Of a stretch of 64,000 bases of DNA, positions 1 through 8,066 are shown one piece after another (positions within the stretch are counted from its first letter, which is position 1; every line of letters starts with the position of its first letter). The position numbers and the translations under genes are program-made. The notes under the pieces are model-generated. The model was not told where the DNA came from. It saw only the letters and a list, made by a program, of their open reading frames with translations, and did not search any database. Origin of the DNA: CAVRJC01 sp964505725 (GTDB lineage Bacteria > Actinomycetota > Acidimicrobiia > IMCC26256 > DASPTH01); contig CAZDJK010000048.1 of the NCBI GenBank assembly GCA_964505725.1, positions 6,013 through 70,012 on the forward strand, given 5' to 3'.

Positions 1-588
1 GACGATGCCGAGGCCGGCCTGGCCGACCACGTTCTCGCCCCATGTCTTCTTGAACAGGTCCTTCGACCGGCGCAGGGCGGTTCCCACGCCGACGTCCTCG
101 ATCACGAGGATCGGGATGGTCAGGAAGGTGATGAGGGTCCACGCGAGGCCGATGAGCGAGCCGATGATCTGGCCTACGACGCCCTGACGCTCGAGCTGGT
201 TGAGGATCAGGGTGACCGTCGCGGACACGATCGCCCACGGGAGCAGGCGGTGCAGACGCGCGTTCGCGACGTCGAGGGCTCCCCTCACCGTGGAGCGCCC
301 ACCGCGCAGGCGCTCGTCGGCGCCCGCGACCAGGGCGGCGAGGAAGTAGGTCTGCACGAACGCGATCGCGATGTACGCGACCGCGACGAGCACCCAGCCG
401 ACCGGCCGCATCGCGTCACCGGTGCTCTTGTTGTCGATGCCGATCGCGGCGACGAGGCCGGCGAAGACACCGAACACCGCGAGCGACCCGAGGAACGAGA
501 GCACGGGGAACCACGCGAGCGACTTGTCGGAGACGAGCACGGCCCACGACCGCTTGGCCATCTCCCAAGAGTTCTGCATCCGGTTCAT
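1..588 (-). CDS. DUF6159-type membrane protein (C-terminus cut by window edge)
   Basis: The reading frame starts at an ATG whose complement is 586-588 (MNRMQNSWEMAKRSW...) and stays open for 196 codons to base 1, so the C-terminus lies outside. Visible are a short cytoplasmic start, two strongly hydrophobic stretches (about residues 25-50 and 60-80), a charged segment with GADERLRGG, and further hydrophobic segments after residue 110. The opening NRMQNSWEMAKRSW and a segment ending in DLFKKTWGEN match what I recall of the DUF6159 family of multi-pass membrane proteins of unknown function. It is divergent from galK across 59 bp. Integral membrane location is certain enough; the family name is from memory and no function can be given. 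Confidence 0.75.
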   Translation of the reverse strand, partial: MNRMQNSWEMAKRSWAVLVSDKSLAWFPVLSFLGSLAVFGVFAGLVAAIGIDNKSTGDAMRPVGWVLVAVAYIAIAFVQTYFLAALVAGADERLRGGRSTVRGALDVANARLHRLLPWAIVSATVTLILNQLERQGVVGQIIGSLIGLAWTLITFLTIPILVIEDVGVGTALRRSKDLFKKTWGENVVGQAGLGIV

Positions 589-647
589 GGCACCAGTATC
601 GACGATGGGGAGGCGCAGTTGAAGTCGTGTGACCCTAAGGTGCGGCC

Positions 648-1766
648 GTGACCGGGGAACGCCGGGCCGTGCGGTTCCGCGCCCCGGGGCGGGTGAACCT
701 CATGGGCGATCACACCGACTACAACGACGGCTTCGTCCTGCCGGTCGCCATCGACCGCGAGTGCGTGGTGGAGGCGACCAGCACCGATGCTTCGGAGCGA
801 ATCGCCGGGCGAATCGCTCCGAAGGGCGTGCGCGTGCGCGCACACTCCGCGGAGCTCGAGGGGACCGTGGACATCCCGGCCGACGGCTCCGCCGACCCCT
901 GCGGGGTGGAGCCGGCCTGGGGCCGGTTCGTGGCGGGGGTCGTGCGCGCGGTCACCGCCCGCGGCGGCCACCTGCCCGCGACCGAGCTCGCCGTGCGCTC
1001 GAGCGTGCCGATCGGCTCGGGGCTCTCGTCGAGCTCGGCGCTCGCGGTCGCCCTGTCCCTCACGCTCGGCGAGCTCGGAGGCGTCGATGTCGACCGGACC
1101 GAGCTCGCGCGGCTGGCGCTCGAGGCCGAGGTGTCGGCGACCGGCGTGCCCGGCGGCCTCATGGACCAGCTGTGCTCCTTGTTCGGCGCGGAGGGCTATG
1201 CGCTCCTGATCGACTGCCGGAGCCTCGCGGTAGAGCCGGTCGCGTTGCCGGCGGGCATCGCGTGGCTCGTCGTGCACAGCGGCCTGCCCCGGACGCTCGG
1301 CACCACGGAGTACGCGGCGCGGCGCGCGGAGTGCGAAGCGGTCGCGCGGCGACTCGGGATCGCGAGCCTCCGCGACGCCGATCCCGACCAGGTGGCCGAC
1401 GAGCCGCGCGCGCGACACGTCGTGAGCGAGAACGCACGCGTGCTCGCGACGGTCGACGCGCTCCGTGCCGGTGACCTCCCCGCGCTCGGCCGCCTGCTGC
1501 TCGCGAGCCACGCGAGCCTGCGCGACGACTACGGCGTGTCGACGTCCGAGCTCGATCTCCTGGTCGATCTGCTCGTCGCCGACGGTGCGGCCGGCGCGCG
1601 CCTGACCGGTGCCGGCTTCGGTGGCTGCGTGGTGGCCGCAGTCCAGCGCAACCACGCGGACGACGTCGCCGCGAAGGCCGCCCTCCGCTACCGGGAGCTC
1701 ACCGGGTACGAACCGTACGCGTTCGTGCCGCGGGCGGTGCAGGGGGCGGGGCCGGTCGTCCTGTAG
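648..1766 (+). CDS. galK: Galactokinase (GHMP kinase family)
   Basis: Predicted to phosphorylate alpha-D-galactose to galactose 1-phosphate with ATP, the entry step of the Leloir pathway, in the cytosol. The 372-residue product has the galactokinase signature GRVNLMGDHTDYNDGFVLP near residue 14, the GHMP ATP-binding loop PIGSGLSSSSALA near residue 123, and the C-terminal glycine-rich motif LTGAGFGGCV near residue 322. Length agrees with bacterial GalK (about 380). The GTG at 648 is chosen because it puts the signature at the normal distance from the N-terminus. No galT or galE is adjacent, so the rest of the pathway must be encoded elsewhere. A homologous GHMP kinase for another sugar cannot be excluded, but the HTDYNDG motif favours galactose. 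Confidence 0.9.
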   Translation: MTGERRAVRFRAPGRVNLMGDHTDYNDGFVLPVAIDRECVVEATSTDASERIAGRIAPKGVRVRAHSAELEGTVDIPADGSADPCGVEPAWGRFVAGVVRAVTARGGHLPATELAVRSSVPIGSGLSSSSALAVALSLTLGELGGVDVDRTELARLALEAEVSATGVPGGLMDQLCSLFGAEGYALLIDCRSLAVEPVALPAGIAWLVVHSGLPRTLGTTEYAARRAECEAVARRLGIASLRDADPDQVADEPRARHVVSENARVLATVDALRAGDLPALGRLLLASHASLRDDYGVSTSELDLLVDLLVADGAAGARLTGAGFGGCVVAAVQRNHADDVAAKAALRYRELTGYEPYAFVPRAVQGAGPVVL

Positions 1767-1773
1767 CGCGCGA

Positions 1774-2475
1774 CTACATCCGGTCGAGGAGCTCGGCCTT
1801 CTTCTGCTCGTACTCGTCGGGCGTGATACGGCCGGCATCGCGCAGGTTCGCCAGCTGCTCGATCTGGTCGGGAATGCTGACCGCGGGCGCCGCGGCCGCG
1901 GTGGCCGGGCCCGCTCCCGGGGCCGGGGCCTGCGCCGGCGGCGGGACCGAGGCCGCGGAGGCGGTCGGGGCGCTGAAGCCTCCCTGGGGCATGTTGCGCA
2001 CCTCCATCTGGCGGTAGATCTCGTGCTGTACGCCGTCGGGGTGGCGGACGAAGTCGAAATGCGTCTGGCCGTCCTTGCCGGCGGACTCGATGTCGAGGTC
2101 CCCGGCACCGATGATGCGGTCGATCAGGCGCTGGTGGAAGTTGATGTTCATGACGCGCTCGAGCGGGATCTCGACGCCGCGCTTCGAGAGCACGCCCGTG
2201 CGGTAGATCACGCGACGGCTGGTGACGACGAAGTACGTCATCGTCCACTGGAAGTACTTGATCACCAGCCAACCCGCCCACGCGAGGACGACGGCGATCA
2301 TGATCCACCACAACGCCGCGGTGACACCGGAGTTGTCGACGTGGTTCGCCATCAGGATGAACACGATCGCGAGCGGGATACCGGTGAGGATGTTGCGCGA
2401 GAAGTACCACCAGTGCGGGCGCAGATCGAGCGCGACCGTCTCTCCGTCCTGGATCAGGTTGGTCGGGTACGCCAT
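1774..2475 (-). CDS. PH domain membrane protein with C-terminal SHOCT motif
   Basis: A 233-residue protein with two adjacent membrane segments (about residues 29-45 and 53-75), then a bacterial PH domain of the DUF304/bPH_2 type (YFVVTSRRVIYRTGVLSKRG through the DLDIESAG strand), a Pro/Ala-rich linker, and a C-terminal SHOCT helix pair (QIEQLANLRDAGRITPDEYE...KAELL). This membrane-PH-SHOCT layout is common in actinobacteria; the SHOCT part probably mediates oligomerisation. It lies convergent to galK, 7 bp after that gene's stop. No enzymatic role is known for the family. Confidence 0.85.
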   Translation of the reverse strand: MAYPTNLIQDGETVALDLRPHWWYFSRNILTGIPLAIVFILMANHVDNSGVTAALWWIMIAVVLAWAGWLVIKYFQWTMTYFVVTSRRVIYRTGVLSKRGVEIPLERVMNINFHQRLIDRIIGAGDLDIESAGKDGQTHFDFVRHPDGVQHEIYRQMEVRNMPQGGFSAPTASAASVPPPAQAPAPGAGPATAAAAPAVSIPDQIEQLANLRDAGRITPDEYEQKKAELLDRM

Positions 2476-3009
2476 GCGGCGAGGATACGCGGATGCCCGA
2501 GTGGGCCGGTGTCTGCGCGCTCACGCCGATCGTGCGGCGACGTCGGGATCGTCCCGGGAAGTGCCCCTTGCTTTCGGGATCTCGCATCCGTACGATGCGG
2601 AGACCGGCGAACGCGAGCCTGGTGCCGGCGGCATGTCCCACCCGGGGCGGCAGCCAAAGACAGGTGCGCGGGATCCGGGACGGCGAACGAGCCGGGCGGG
2701 ACCACCCCCGCCGGGAGCGGGAGCCGGAGGCCACGGTCGGTGCCCGACCCGGGGCGACCCGGGGGAGCAGCGCAGCCGGTGGCGCCGTCCTCCGGGCGGC
2801 GACGCCGAGCGGTGCTCCGAGGTGCCGGCGAGCCGAGCGATCGGCACGTGGTCGGGAAGGGCCCCGAGGAGCTCGGAGCTGCGACGCAGCGAAGACTACT
2901 CGGGGCCTTCCTGATTCCCGGCTGCCAGCGCTCACCGCGCCGCCCGCGAACCGGCCTTCGACTGCGCATCCCGCATAGCCGTCGTACCCCTTCGGTATGT
3001 TTCGCCGCG
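2476..3009. other. 534-bp non-coding stretch with strong hairpin potential
   Basis: No convincing gene on either strand: every open frame here is arginine/proline-rich and lacks recognisable motifs. The stretch lies upstream of both flanking divergent genes, so it must hold both promoters. It carries a 6-bp hairpin (arms 2583-2588 and 2594-2599, CGCATC/GATGCG, 5-nt loop) and a longer inverted repeat at 2855-2911. I compared it by eye with cobalamin, TPP, glycine and ydaO riboswitches, RNase P RNA, tmRNA and SRP RNA and found none of their core motifs. Confidence 0.4.
2855..2911. repeat. Inverted repeat, about 13-bp arms
   Basis: Left arm 2855-2868 and right arm 2899-2911 are reverse complements except for one extra G in the left arm; the shared core is GCCCCGAG/CTCGGGGC. 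The 30-nt loop itself contains short self-complementary runs. It sits about 100 bp upstream of the uvrD2 start. No T-tract follows on either side, so it is not a classic intrinsic terminator; a structured leader or small RNA is possible. Confidence 0.45.
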
Positions 3010-5097
3010 ATGTCCGACGACCCGCTCCTGCGAGGCCTCGACCCCACCCAGCGGGAGGCGGTCACCAGCGGGGCGAAGCCGCTCGGCATCCTCGCCGGTG
3101 CCGGCTCCGGCAAGACCCGCGTGGTCACGCGGCGCATCGCCTGGCGGGCACGCGAGCGCTCGCTCGACGCGGGGCACGTGCTCGCGGTCACCTTCACGCG
3201 CAAGGCCGCCGGCGAGCTGCGCGAGCGGCTCGCCCGTCTCGGCGTTTCGGGTCACGTCACCGCGGGGACCTTCCACGCGGTCGCGCTCGGACAGCTCCGC
3301 CAGCACGCGCGCGACACCGGCCGGGCGGCGCCCGTCGTGCTGGAGCGCAAGGCGCGGTTGCTCGTGCCGCTCCTCCCGGCTCGCGGACGGGACGCCGGGC
3401 TCGCGGCCGCCGAGGTCGCGTCGGAGATCGAGTGGGCGAAGGCACGTCTCGTCGCGCCTGGCGACTACGAGGCCGCGGTCACCCTGGCCGATCGCACCCC
3501 CCCGCGCCCGGCGGCCGAGGTCGCCTCCATCTACCGCGCCTACGAACGCGAGAAGCGCAAGCGTGGAGTGGTCGACTTCGACGACCTGATCCACCAGTGC
3601 GCGGACACGCTCGAGCGCGACCCCGCGTTCGGGGACGCGCAACGCTGGCGGTTCCGCCACCTCTTCGTCGACGAATTCCAGGACGCGAGCGCCGCCCAGT
3701 TCCGGTTGCTCCGCGCCTGGCTCGGCGACCGCGACGACCTGTGCGTCGTCGGCGACGGCGACCAGGCGGTGTACGGATTCGCCGGCGCCGACCCCACCTA
3801 TCTCACACGGTTCACGGCCGTCTTCCCCCGGGCCCGCTATCCCGACGTCGCCGTGGTGGCGCTGGGATGCAACTACCGCTCGTCGCCCCAGATCGTCGCG
3901 GCCGCGGGCGCGGTGCTCGGCGCGGGCGGACGGCACCGGCGGCCACCGCGGGCGTCGCGGCCCGACGGCCCCGAGCCGACGGTGACCGCCTATGAGTCCG
4001 ACGACGCAGAGGCGCGCGGCGTCGCCACCGCGTTGCGGGCCGCGCACCAGCCGGGCACGCGATGGTCGCGCTCGGCCGTCCTGTACCGGGTCAACGCGCA
4101 GTCGGCGCTCCTCGAGGAGGCCCTGGCGCGAGCAGGGGTGCCGTTCCGCGTACGCGGAGGCCAGCGGTTCGTCGACCGCGCCGAGGTCAGGGTCGCGCTC
4201 GACACGCTCCGCGAGCTCGCGCGCGCGGCGCCGACACGGCCGTTCTCCGAGCACCTCACCGACCTCGCCGCCGAGCCCGAGGGGTCGGAGGAACGACGCG
4301 AGCACGTGGACGCGCTCGTCCGCCTGGGCCACGAGTACCTGGAAACCGAGGGCTCGGCAGGCGTACCGTCGGGCTCCGTCGACGGGTTCGTCGGCTTCCT
4401 CCATGCGACGTTGCGCGGAGAGGACGCCGACGCGTCCACCGGTGGCGACGCCGTCGAGCTCCTCACCTTCCATCGGGCCAAGGGCCTCGAGTTCGACACC
4501 GTGTTCGTCACCGGCGTCGAGCGGGGACTGGTTCCGATCTCGCACGCCCGGACCCCTGCCGCGCTCGACGAGGAGCAGCGCCTCCTGTACGTCGCGGTGA
4601 GCCGCGCCGAGCGCGCCCTCCACGTCAGCTGGGCGCGTCACCGCACCGTCGGCGCGCGGGTCGTCGGCCGGCGCCCGAGCCCGTGGCTCGCGCTGATCGA
4701 ACGCGCGGTCGCGCCGCCCACGACCGAGGGGCCGGGCGACGCACGCGCTGCGATCGCCGACGCGCGCGACCGCGTCACCCGCGCCGGCGGGCGCGCGGCG
4801 CGGGACCGCGTCGCGGTCGACGCGGCCGACGCCGGTCTGCTCGATGCGCTAGTCGAGTGGAGACGGAAGCTGTCGCGCGCCGCCAACGTCCCGGCCTACG
4901 TGATCTTCGCCAACAGCACGCTCGCCGAGATCGCCTCCGCGCGCCCGAGCAGCCACCGGGCGCTGCTCGCGGTCAACGGTGTCGGCCCGGTCAAGGCGGA
5001 ACGCTACGGCGACGACGTCCTCGGGATCGTCGCCTCGTCGCCCACGCCGCCGGCCGCCCCGAGGGCGGGATCCCGGGGCATCACGGGCGGCGGTTGA
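3010..5097 (+). CDS. uvrD2: UvrD2-like superfamily 1 DNA helicase with HRDC domain
   Basis: ATP-dependent 3'-5' DNA helicase, 695 residues. Helicase motifs appear in order: Q-motif region LDPTQREAV, Walker A GAGSGKT, motif Ia VTFTRKAA, DFDDL, Walker B VDEFQDAS, motif III GDGDQAVYGF, motif IV LGCNYRSS, motif V LTFHRAKGLEFD, and motif VI LLYVAVSRAE. After residue about 615 an HRDC domain follows (LLDALVEWRRKLSRAA...LLAVNGVGPVKAERYG). This helicase-HRDC order and length match mycobacterial UvrD2. The tetracysteine motif that Mycobacterium UvrD2 carries between helicase and HRDC is not visible here. The ATG at 3010 begins eleven residues before the QREAV motif, as expected. Role: DNA repair or replication-associated unwinding. 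Confidence 0.92.
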   Translation: MSDDPLLRGLDPTQREAVTSGAKPLGILAGAGSGKTRVVTRRIAWRARERSLDAGHVLAVTFTRKAAGELRERLARLGVSGHVTAGTFHAVALGQLRQHARDTGRAAPVVLERKARLLVPLLPARGRDAGLAAAEVASEIEWAKARLVAPGDYEAAVTLADRTPPRPAAEVASIYRAYEREKRKRGVVDFDDLIHQCADTLERDPAFGDAQRWRFRHLFVDEFQDASAAQFRLLRAWLGDRDDLCVVGDGDQAVYGFAGADPTYLTRFTAVFPRARYPDVAVVALGCNYRSSPQIVAAAGAVLGAGGRHRRPPRASRPDGPEPTVTAYESDDAEARGVATALRAAHQPGTRWSRSAVLYRVNAQSALLEEALARAGVPFRVRGGQRFVDRAEVRVALDTLRELARAAPTRPFSEHLTDLAAEPEGSEERREHVDALVRLGHEYLETEGSAGVPSGSVDGFVGFLHATLRGEDADASTGGDAVELLTFHRAKGLEFDTVFVTGVERGLVPISHARTPAALDEEQRLLYVAVSRAERALHVSWARHRTVGARVVGRRPSPWLALIERAVAPPTTEGPGDARAAIADARDRVTRAGGRAARDRVAVDAADAGLLDALVEWRRKLSRAANVPAYVIFANSTLAEIASARPSSHRALLAVNGVGPVKAERYGDDVLGIVASSPTPPAAPRAGSRGITGGG

Positions 5098-5153
5098 CGG
5101 TCCCGTCGGCAGGCGGCACCATCGCGCCAGCAGCGACGGAGGAGGCTGGTGCG

Positions 5154-5462
5154 ATGTGGCGTTCGACCCTTCCGCTCTTCCCGACCGACGACGGGTGGCC
5201 CTACCCCGACGCCACCCGTCTCGTTGACCTCGCCTCCGACGACGACGTCGACCTCGACCTGCTCGAGCTCCGGGCCGATCCGCACGTGTACGCCGACCTC
5301 ACGGAGTGGGAGTACTTCGCGGTCGCGCACCGCTACGGACTGCACGGGCCCGAGTGCTCGATGAAGGAGCTCGCGCTGGCACTCGACTGCTCGCACGCGG
5401 AGGCCCGCGACCTCCTCGGCGCCGCGCTCGACAAGCTGCGGCGGCGGCTCCTCTCGCCGTAG
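5154..5462 (+). CDS. Small sigma-region-4-like helix-turn-helix protein
   Basis: A 102-residue acidic-to-basic protein starting at ATG 5154 behind a strong Shine-Dalgarno (GGAGGAGG, 5138-5145). The C-terminal half (LTEWEYFAVAHRYGLHG...SMKELALALDCSHAEARDLLGAALDKLRRRL) has the spacing of a sigma-70 region 4 helix-turn-helix: a first helix beginning LTEWE, a GL turn, then a turn-recognition helix pair. No region 2 is present, so it is not a sigma factor; a DNA-binding or RNA-polymerase-contacting role is inferred. It begins 56 bp after uvrD2 and could be co-transcribed with it. Confidence 0.7.
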   Translation: MWRSTLPLFPTDDGWPYPDATRLVDLASDDDVDLDLLELRADPHVYADLTEWEYFAVAHRYGLHGPECSMKELALALDCSHAEARDLLGAALDKLRRRLLSP

Positions 5463-5466
5463 CCGG

Positions 5467-5503
5467 CCGGCGCCTCCCGATGGCGGCCGGGATCAGGCGC
5501 CGG
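5467..5503. terminator. Hairpin at convergent gene ends
   Basis: Perfect 9-bp arms CCGGCGCCT (5467-5475) and AGGCGCCGG (5495-5503) enclose 19 nt. It lies between the ends of the convergent small HTH gene and the MFS gene, with the MFS stop codon inside the right arm. No T-tract is present, as is usual in high-G+C actinobacteria. Bidirectional terminator is an inference from position. Confidence 0.4.
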
Positions 5504-6851
5504 GGAAGCGGTCGACACGGCGCAGCGCCGGGAACCACGTCCACCACAGACCCGCGACCGCGATGGTGGCGACCCCGCCGAGCGCGACCGCGCCGGCGGT
5601 GCCGAGCAGCTGCCCCGCCACGCCCGACTCGAACGCGCCGAGCTCGTTCGACGCGCCGATGAAGACGTTCTCGACCGCGAGGACGCGGCCACGCGTCTCG
5701 TTGGGGGTGACGAGCGGGACGAGCGTCGCGCGGATGAACACGCTGATCGCGTCGGCACCCGACGCCGCGAGCAGCGCGACGAACGCGACCGCAAAGCTCG
5801 TGGTGACCCCGAGCACGACGGTGAACACCCCGAACAGGGCCACGACCACGAGCAAGGTGATCCCGATGTGGCGCTGTACCGGTCTCCAGGCGAGGTAGAG
5901 CGTCACCAGCGCGGCGCCGATCCCCACCGAGGCGCGGAGCCACCCGAGACCGACCGCGCCGACACCCAGGCGGTCCTCCGCGATGGCCGGGAGCAGCGCG
6001 ACCGCGCCACCGAAGAGGACCGCGAAGAGATCGAGCGAGATGGCGCCGAGCAGCACCGGTTGGCGGCGGATGAACCGCAGGCCTTCCATCGCGTCGTGCA
6101 GCGTCGCGCGCGGCGGCGGCGCGACCATCACGCCGACCTCCGCCGGCTCGACCCCGGCCTCGAGCAGGGCGTCCTCGGTGATGTGGTCGACGTGGTCGAC
6201 GCGGTCGACGGGCAGGTCGGCGGCCGACCGGCCCGTGACCGGGGCGTCCTCCGCCGGTCGCCCGGAAGAATCGAGCGTGTGAGCCATCATCACCGCGACC
6301 GCCGACACCACGAGTGCGCCGACGGCGAAGACGAAGGGCAGCGTGATGTGCACGACATAGAGGAAGCCGCCGATCACCGGCCCCGCGATCGCCGCGAGCT
6401 GCCACGCCGCGGAGCGGCGCACCATGAGCCATGGCACCGCAGGTTCCGCGACGATGTCTGGCGGGAGCGCGCGCGTGGCCGGGGTCGCGAACGCGCGGGC
6501 AGTGCCGAACACGATCACGAGCAGGAAGATGGGCGTTGCCGACGTCGGATGGGAGCTCGCGTACCAGCCGAGCGCGGCGGCGGCGCACGCCTGGCCGAGC
6601 AGTCCGACCGCCGAAAGCATGCGGCGGTCGACGCGGTCGGCGAGCGTGCCGGACACGAGCACGAGCAGGGCTGCGGGCGCGAACTCGGCGAGGCCGAGGA
6701 GGCCGAGGTCGAGCTCGCTCCCGGTGAGGTCGAACACCTGCTTGCCGAGAACGGTGGTGAGCGCGGTGGCCGCCATCGACGCGCCGAGCACCGACACCAG
6801 GAACGCCACGACCGACGGTGTCCAGCGGCGCTCCCGACCGGCGCGGGCCAT
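5493..6851 (-). CDS. MFS transporter, EntS-like (MFS_3) type
   Basis: A 452-residue major facilitator with about 12 hydrophobic segments and an extra charged loop at about residues 195-250 (DSSGRPAEDAPVTGRS...). The GTLADRVDRRMLSAVGLLGQA loop after TM2 is the MFS motif A, and VLAVENVFIGASNELG near TM10 resembles the enterobactin-exporter EntS/MFS_3 group. Probable proton-driven exporter of a drug, siderophore or lipid in the cytoplasmic membrane; the substrate cannot be read from sequence. Start ATG at 6851. No regulator gene is adjacent. Confidence 0.85.
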   Translation of the reverse strand: MARAGRERRWTPSVVAFLVSVLGASMAATALTTVLGKQVFDLTGSELDLGLLGLAEFAPAALLVLVSGTLADRVDRRMLSAVGLLGQACAAAALGWYASSHPTSATPIFLLVIVFGTARAFATPATRALPPDIVAEPAVPWLMVRRSAAWQLAAIAGPVIGGFLYVVHITLPFVFAVGALVVSAVAVMMAHTLDSSGRPAEDAPVTGRSAADLPVDRVDHVDHITEDALLEAGVEPAEVGVMVAPPPRATLHDAMEGLRFIRRQPVLLGAISLDLFAVLFGGAVALLPAIAEDRLGVGAVGLGWLRASVGIGAALVTLYLAWRPVQRHIGITLLVVVALFGVFTVVLGVTTSFAVAFVALLAASGADAISVFIRATLVPLVTPNETRGRVLAVENVFIGASNELGAFESGVAGQLLGTAGAVALGGVATIAVAGLWWTWFPALRRVDRFPGA

Positions 6852-6939
6852 CGCCGGACCCTATCCACAGCCGCGCCGACCCGCGTCGCCTTTCACGCCG
6901 CACGCCGGACTGCGGGCGCCCGCCAACCGGAGCGCACGC

Positions 6940-7428
6940 TCAGCAGGCGCCCCACAAGCCGCGGTGACGCCGCCCCGCCGCGAGCTCCTCCTGCAACATG
7001 CCGCGCGCGTAGGCGTGGTTGGGCTCGATCACGAGTAGCCGGGCGTACCCGCGTTCGAGCAGGACGTCCTCGAAGCGCCGACCGCGCACGTACACGTATG
7101 CGAGCCGCCTCCCGTACACGTCGCGTCGTACGACGTCGTCCTCGAGCTCGACGAGGCGCCCCTCGAGATGGCGCTCGGTGAACGTCGAGGCCTCCGGTCC
7201 GTAGCACTGCACCGGCTTGCGGGGATGGTGCGTCTCGGGCGTGTCGACTCCGAGGAGCCGCACCGTGTCACGGTACGAGCCGCGCGCCACCTCGATCGTG
7301 TCACCGTCGAGGACGCGCACGACCCGGTACTGCTCGTGTGCCGTTCGCCGTTGCACCCCTGCCCACCACCCCGCGACCGAGGCGGCGGCCAGGACGGTGA
7401 CCACGACCACGGCCCGGGATCGGACCAT
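6940..7428 (-). CDS. Exported thermonuclease-family (SNase-like) nuclease
   Basis: A 162-residue protein with an N-terminal membrane/signal segment (MVRSRAVVVVTVLAAASVAGWWAG) followed by a staphylococcal-nuclease domain: VVRVLDGDTIEVARG, then RLLGVDTPETHHP, which holds the calcium-binding Asp residues and the catalytic Arg and Glu of the family, and YGRRLAYVYVRG with the second active-site Arg. Known members hydrolyse DNA and RNA outside the membrane with Ca2+. The C-terminus GLWGAC agrees with the family ending. It is probably membrane-anchored or secreted. Alone in its orientation; the ATG at 7428 is chosen because it includes the full signal segment. Confidence 0.88.
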   Translation of the reverse strand: MVRSRAVVVVTVLAAASVAGWWAGVQRRTAHEQYRVVRVLDGDTIEVARGSYRDTVRLLGVDTPETHHPRKPVQCYGPEASTFTERHLEGRLVELEDDVVRRDVYGRRLAYVYVRGRRFEDVLLERGYARLLVIEPNHAYARGMLQEELAAGRRHRGLWGAC

Positions 7429-7520
7429 GGGCGCACGGTACCGGAGGGGTGTGACATCGACCGACGACGCCGCGAGGATGGCCCGGTTCCGGCGGGCGGC
7501 GCCGATAGGGTTGCCTGTCC

Positions 7521-8063
7521 ATGCGTCGCGCCCGGTGGATCGCGCTCGGCCTCGTGGTCCTGGTGCTGGCGGGCGCGGTCGTGCTCGCCGTTCTCGAGCG
7601 ACCCGAGCTCGACGACGATCGCAGCGCGGTGAGCTCGGCGTGGGCCCCGCTCCGGGCGCCGCTCCTCGCCCGCTACGACAAGCTCGGCTCCGCGCTGGGC
7701 GCGTTCGCGTTCGCCGGCGGCGCGGACCGGGCCGTGGCGAAGGACCTGCGTACCGCGCTGTCGCATTGGGCCGCGGCGACGAAGCACCACGACGTCGCGG
7801 CCGAGGTCGCGGCCGCGGACGACCTGGAGGCCCAGGGAACGCGCCTCCGGGCGAACGTGCTGGGCTCCCAGCGGCTGAAGGAGCTGACTCCCCTCACCGA
7901 CGCGGTCGCCGCGTTCGACGCCGCAGCGCCGCCACCCGCCCTGGTCGACGCCTACAACCACAAGGTCAAGGCGTACCAGGACGCGCGCACGAGCACTGCG
8001 GGCGCGCCCGTCGCGCGCGTGCTCGGCTTCGGCGAGCGCCCGGCGCTCGTGCTCGGGAGCTGA
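7521..8063 (+). CDS. Hypothetical membrane-anchored protein
   Basis: 180 residues with one N-terminal hydrophobic segment (residues 6-25, WIALGLVVLVLAGAVVLAVL) after a positively charged start, then an alanine-rich, mostly helical extracytoplasmic part. No known domain recognised. Signal-anchor topology implies location on the outer face of the membrane. It ends 3 bp before the end of the convergent gltB gene. Confidence 0.65.
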   Translation: MRRARWIALGLVVLVLAGAVVLAVLERPELDDDRSAVSSAWAPLRAPLLARYDKLGSALGAFAFAGGADRAVAKDLRTALSHWAAATKHHDVAAEVAAADDLEAQGTRLRANVLGSQRLKELTPLTDAVAAFDAAAPPPALVDAYNHKVKAYQDARTSTAGAPVARVLGFGERPALVLGS

Positions 8064-8066
8064 CGC

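Noticed and set aside
585..2108. 507-codon open frame on the minus strand over galK
   Set aside because: Antisense shadow of galK: no motifs, Arg/His-rich composition, and the sense strand carries a complete GHMP kinase.
1609..3009. Open frame continuous with uvrD2 for 467 codons upstream of its ATG
   Set aside because: It crosses the end of galK and the whole antisense PH-domain gene; its text is low-complexity and Arg-rich. High G+C keeps frames open by chance. The helicase starts at ATG 3010.
2476..3009. Riboswitch or housekeeping RNA (cobalamin, TPP, glycine, ydaO, RNase P, tmRNA, SRP)
   Set aside because: None of the conserved core boxes of these classes is present on either strand by eye; kept only as structured non-coding DNA.
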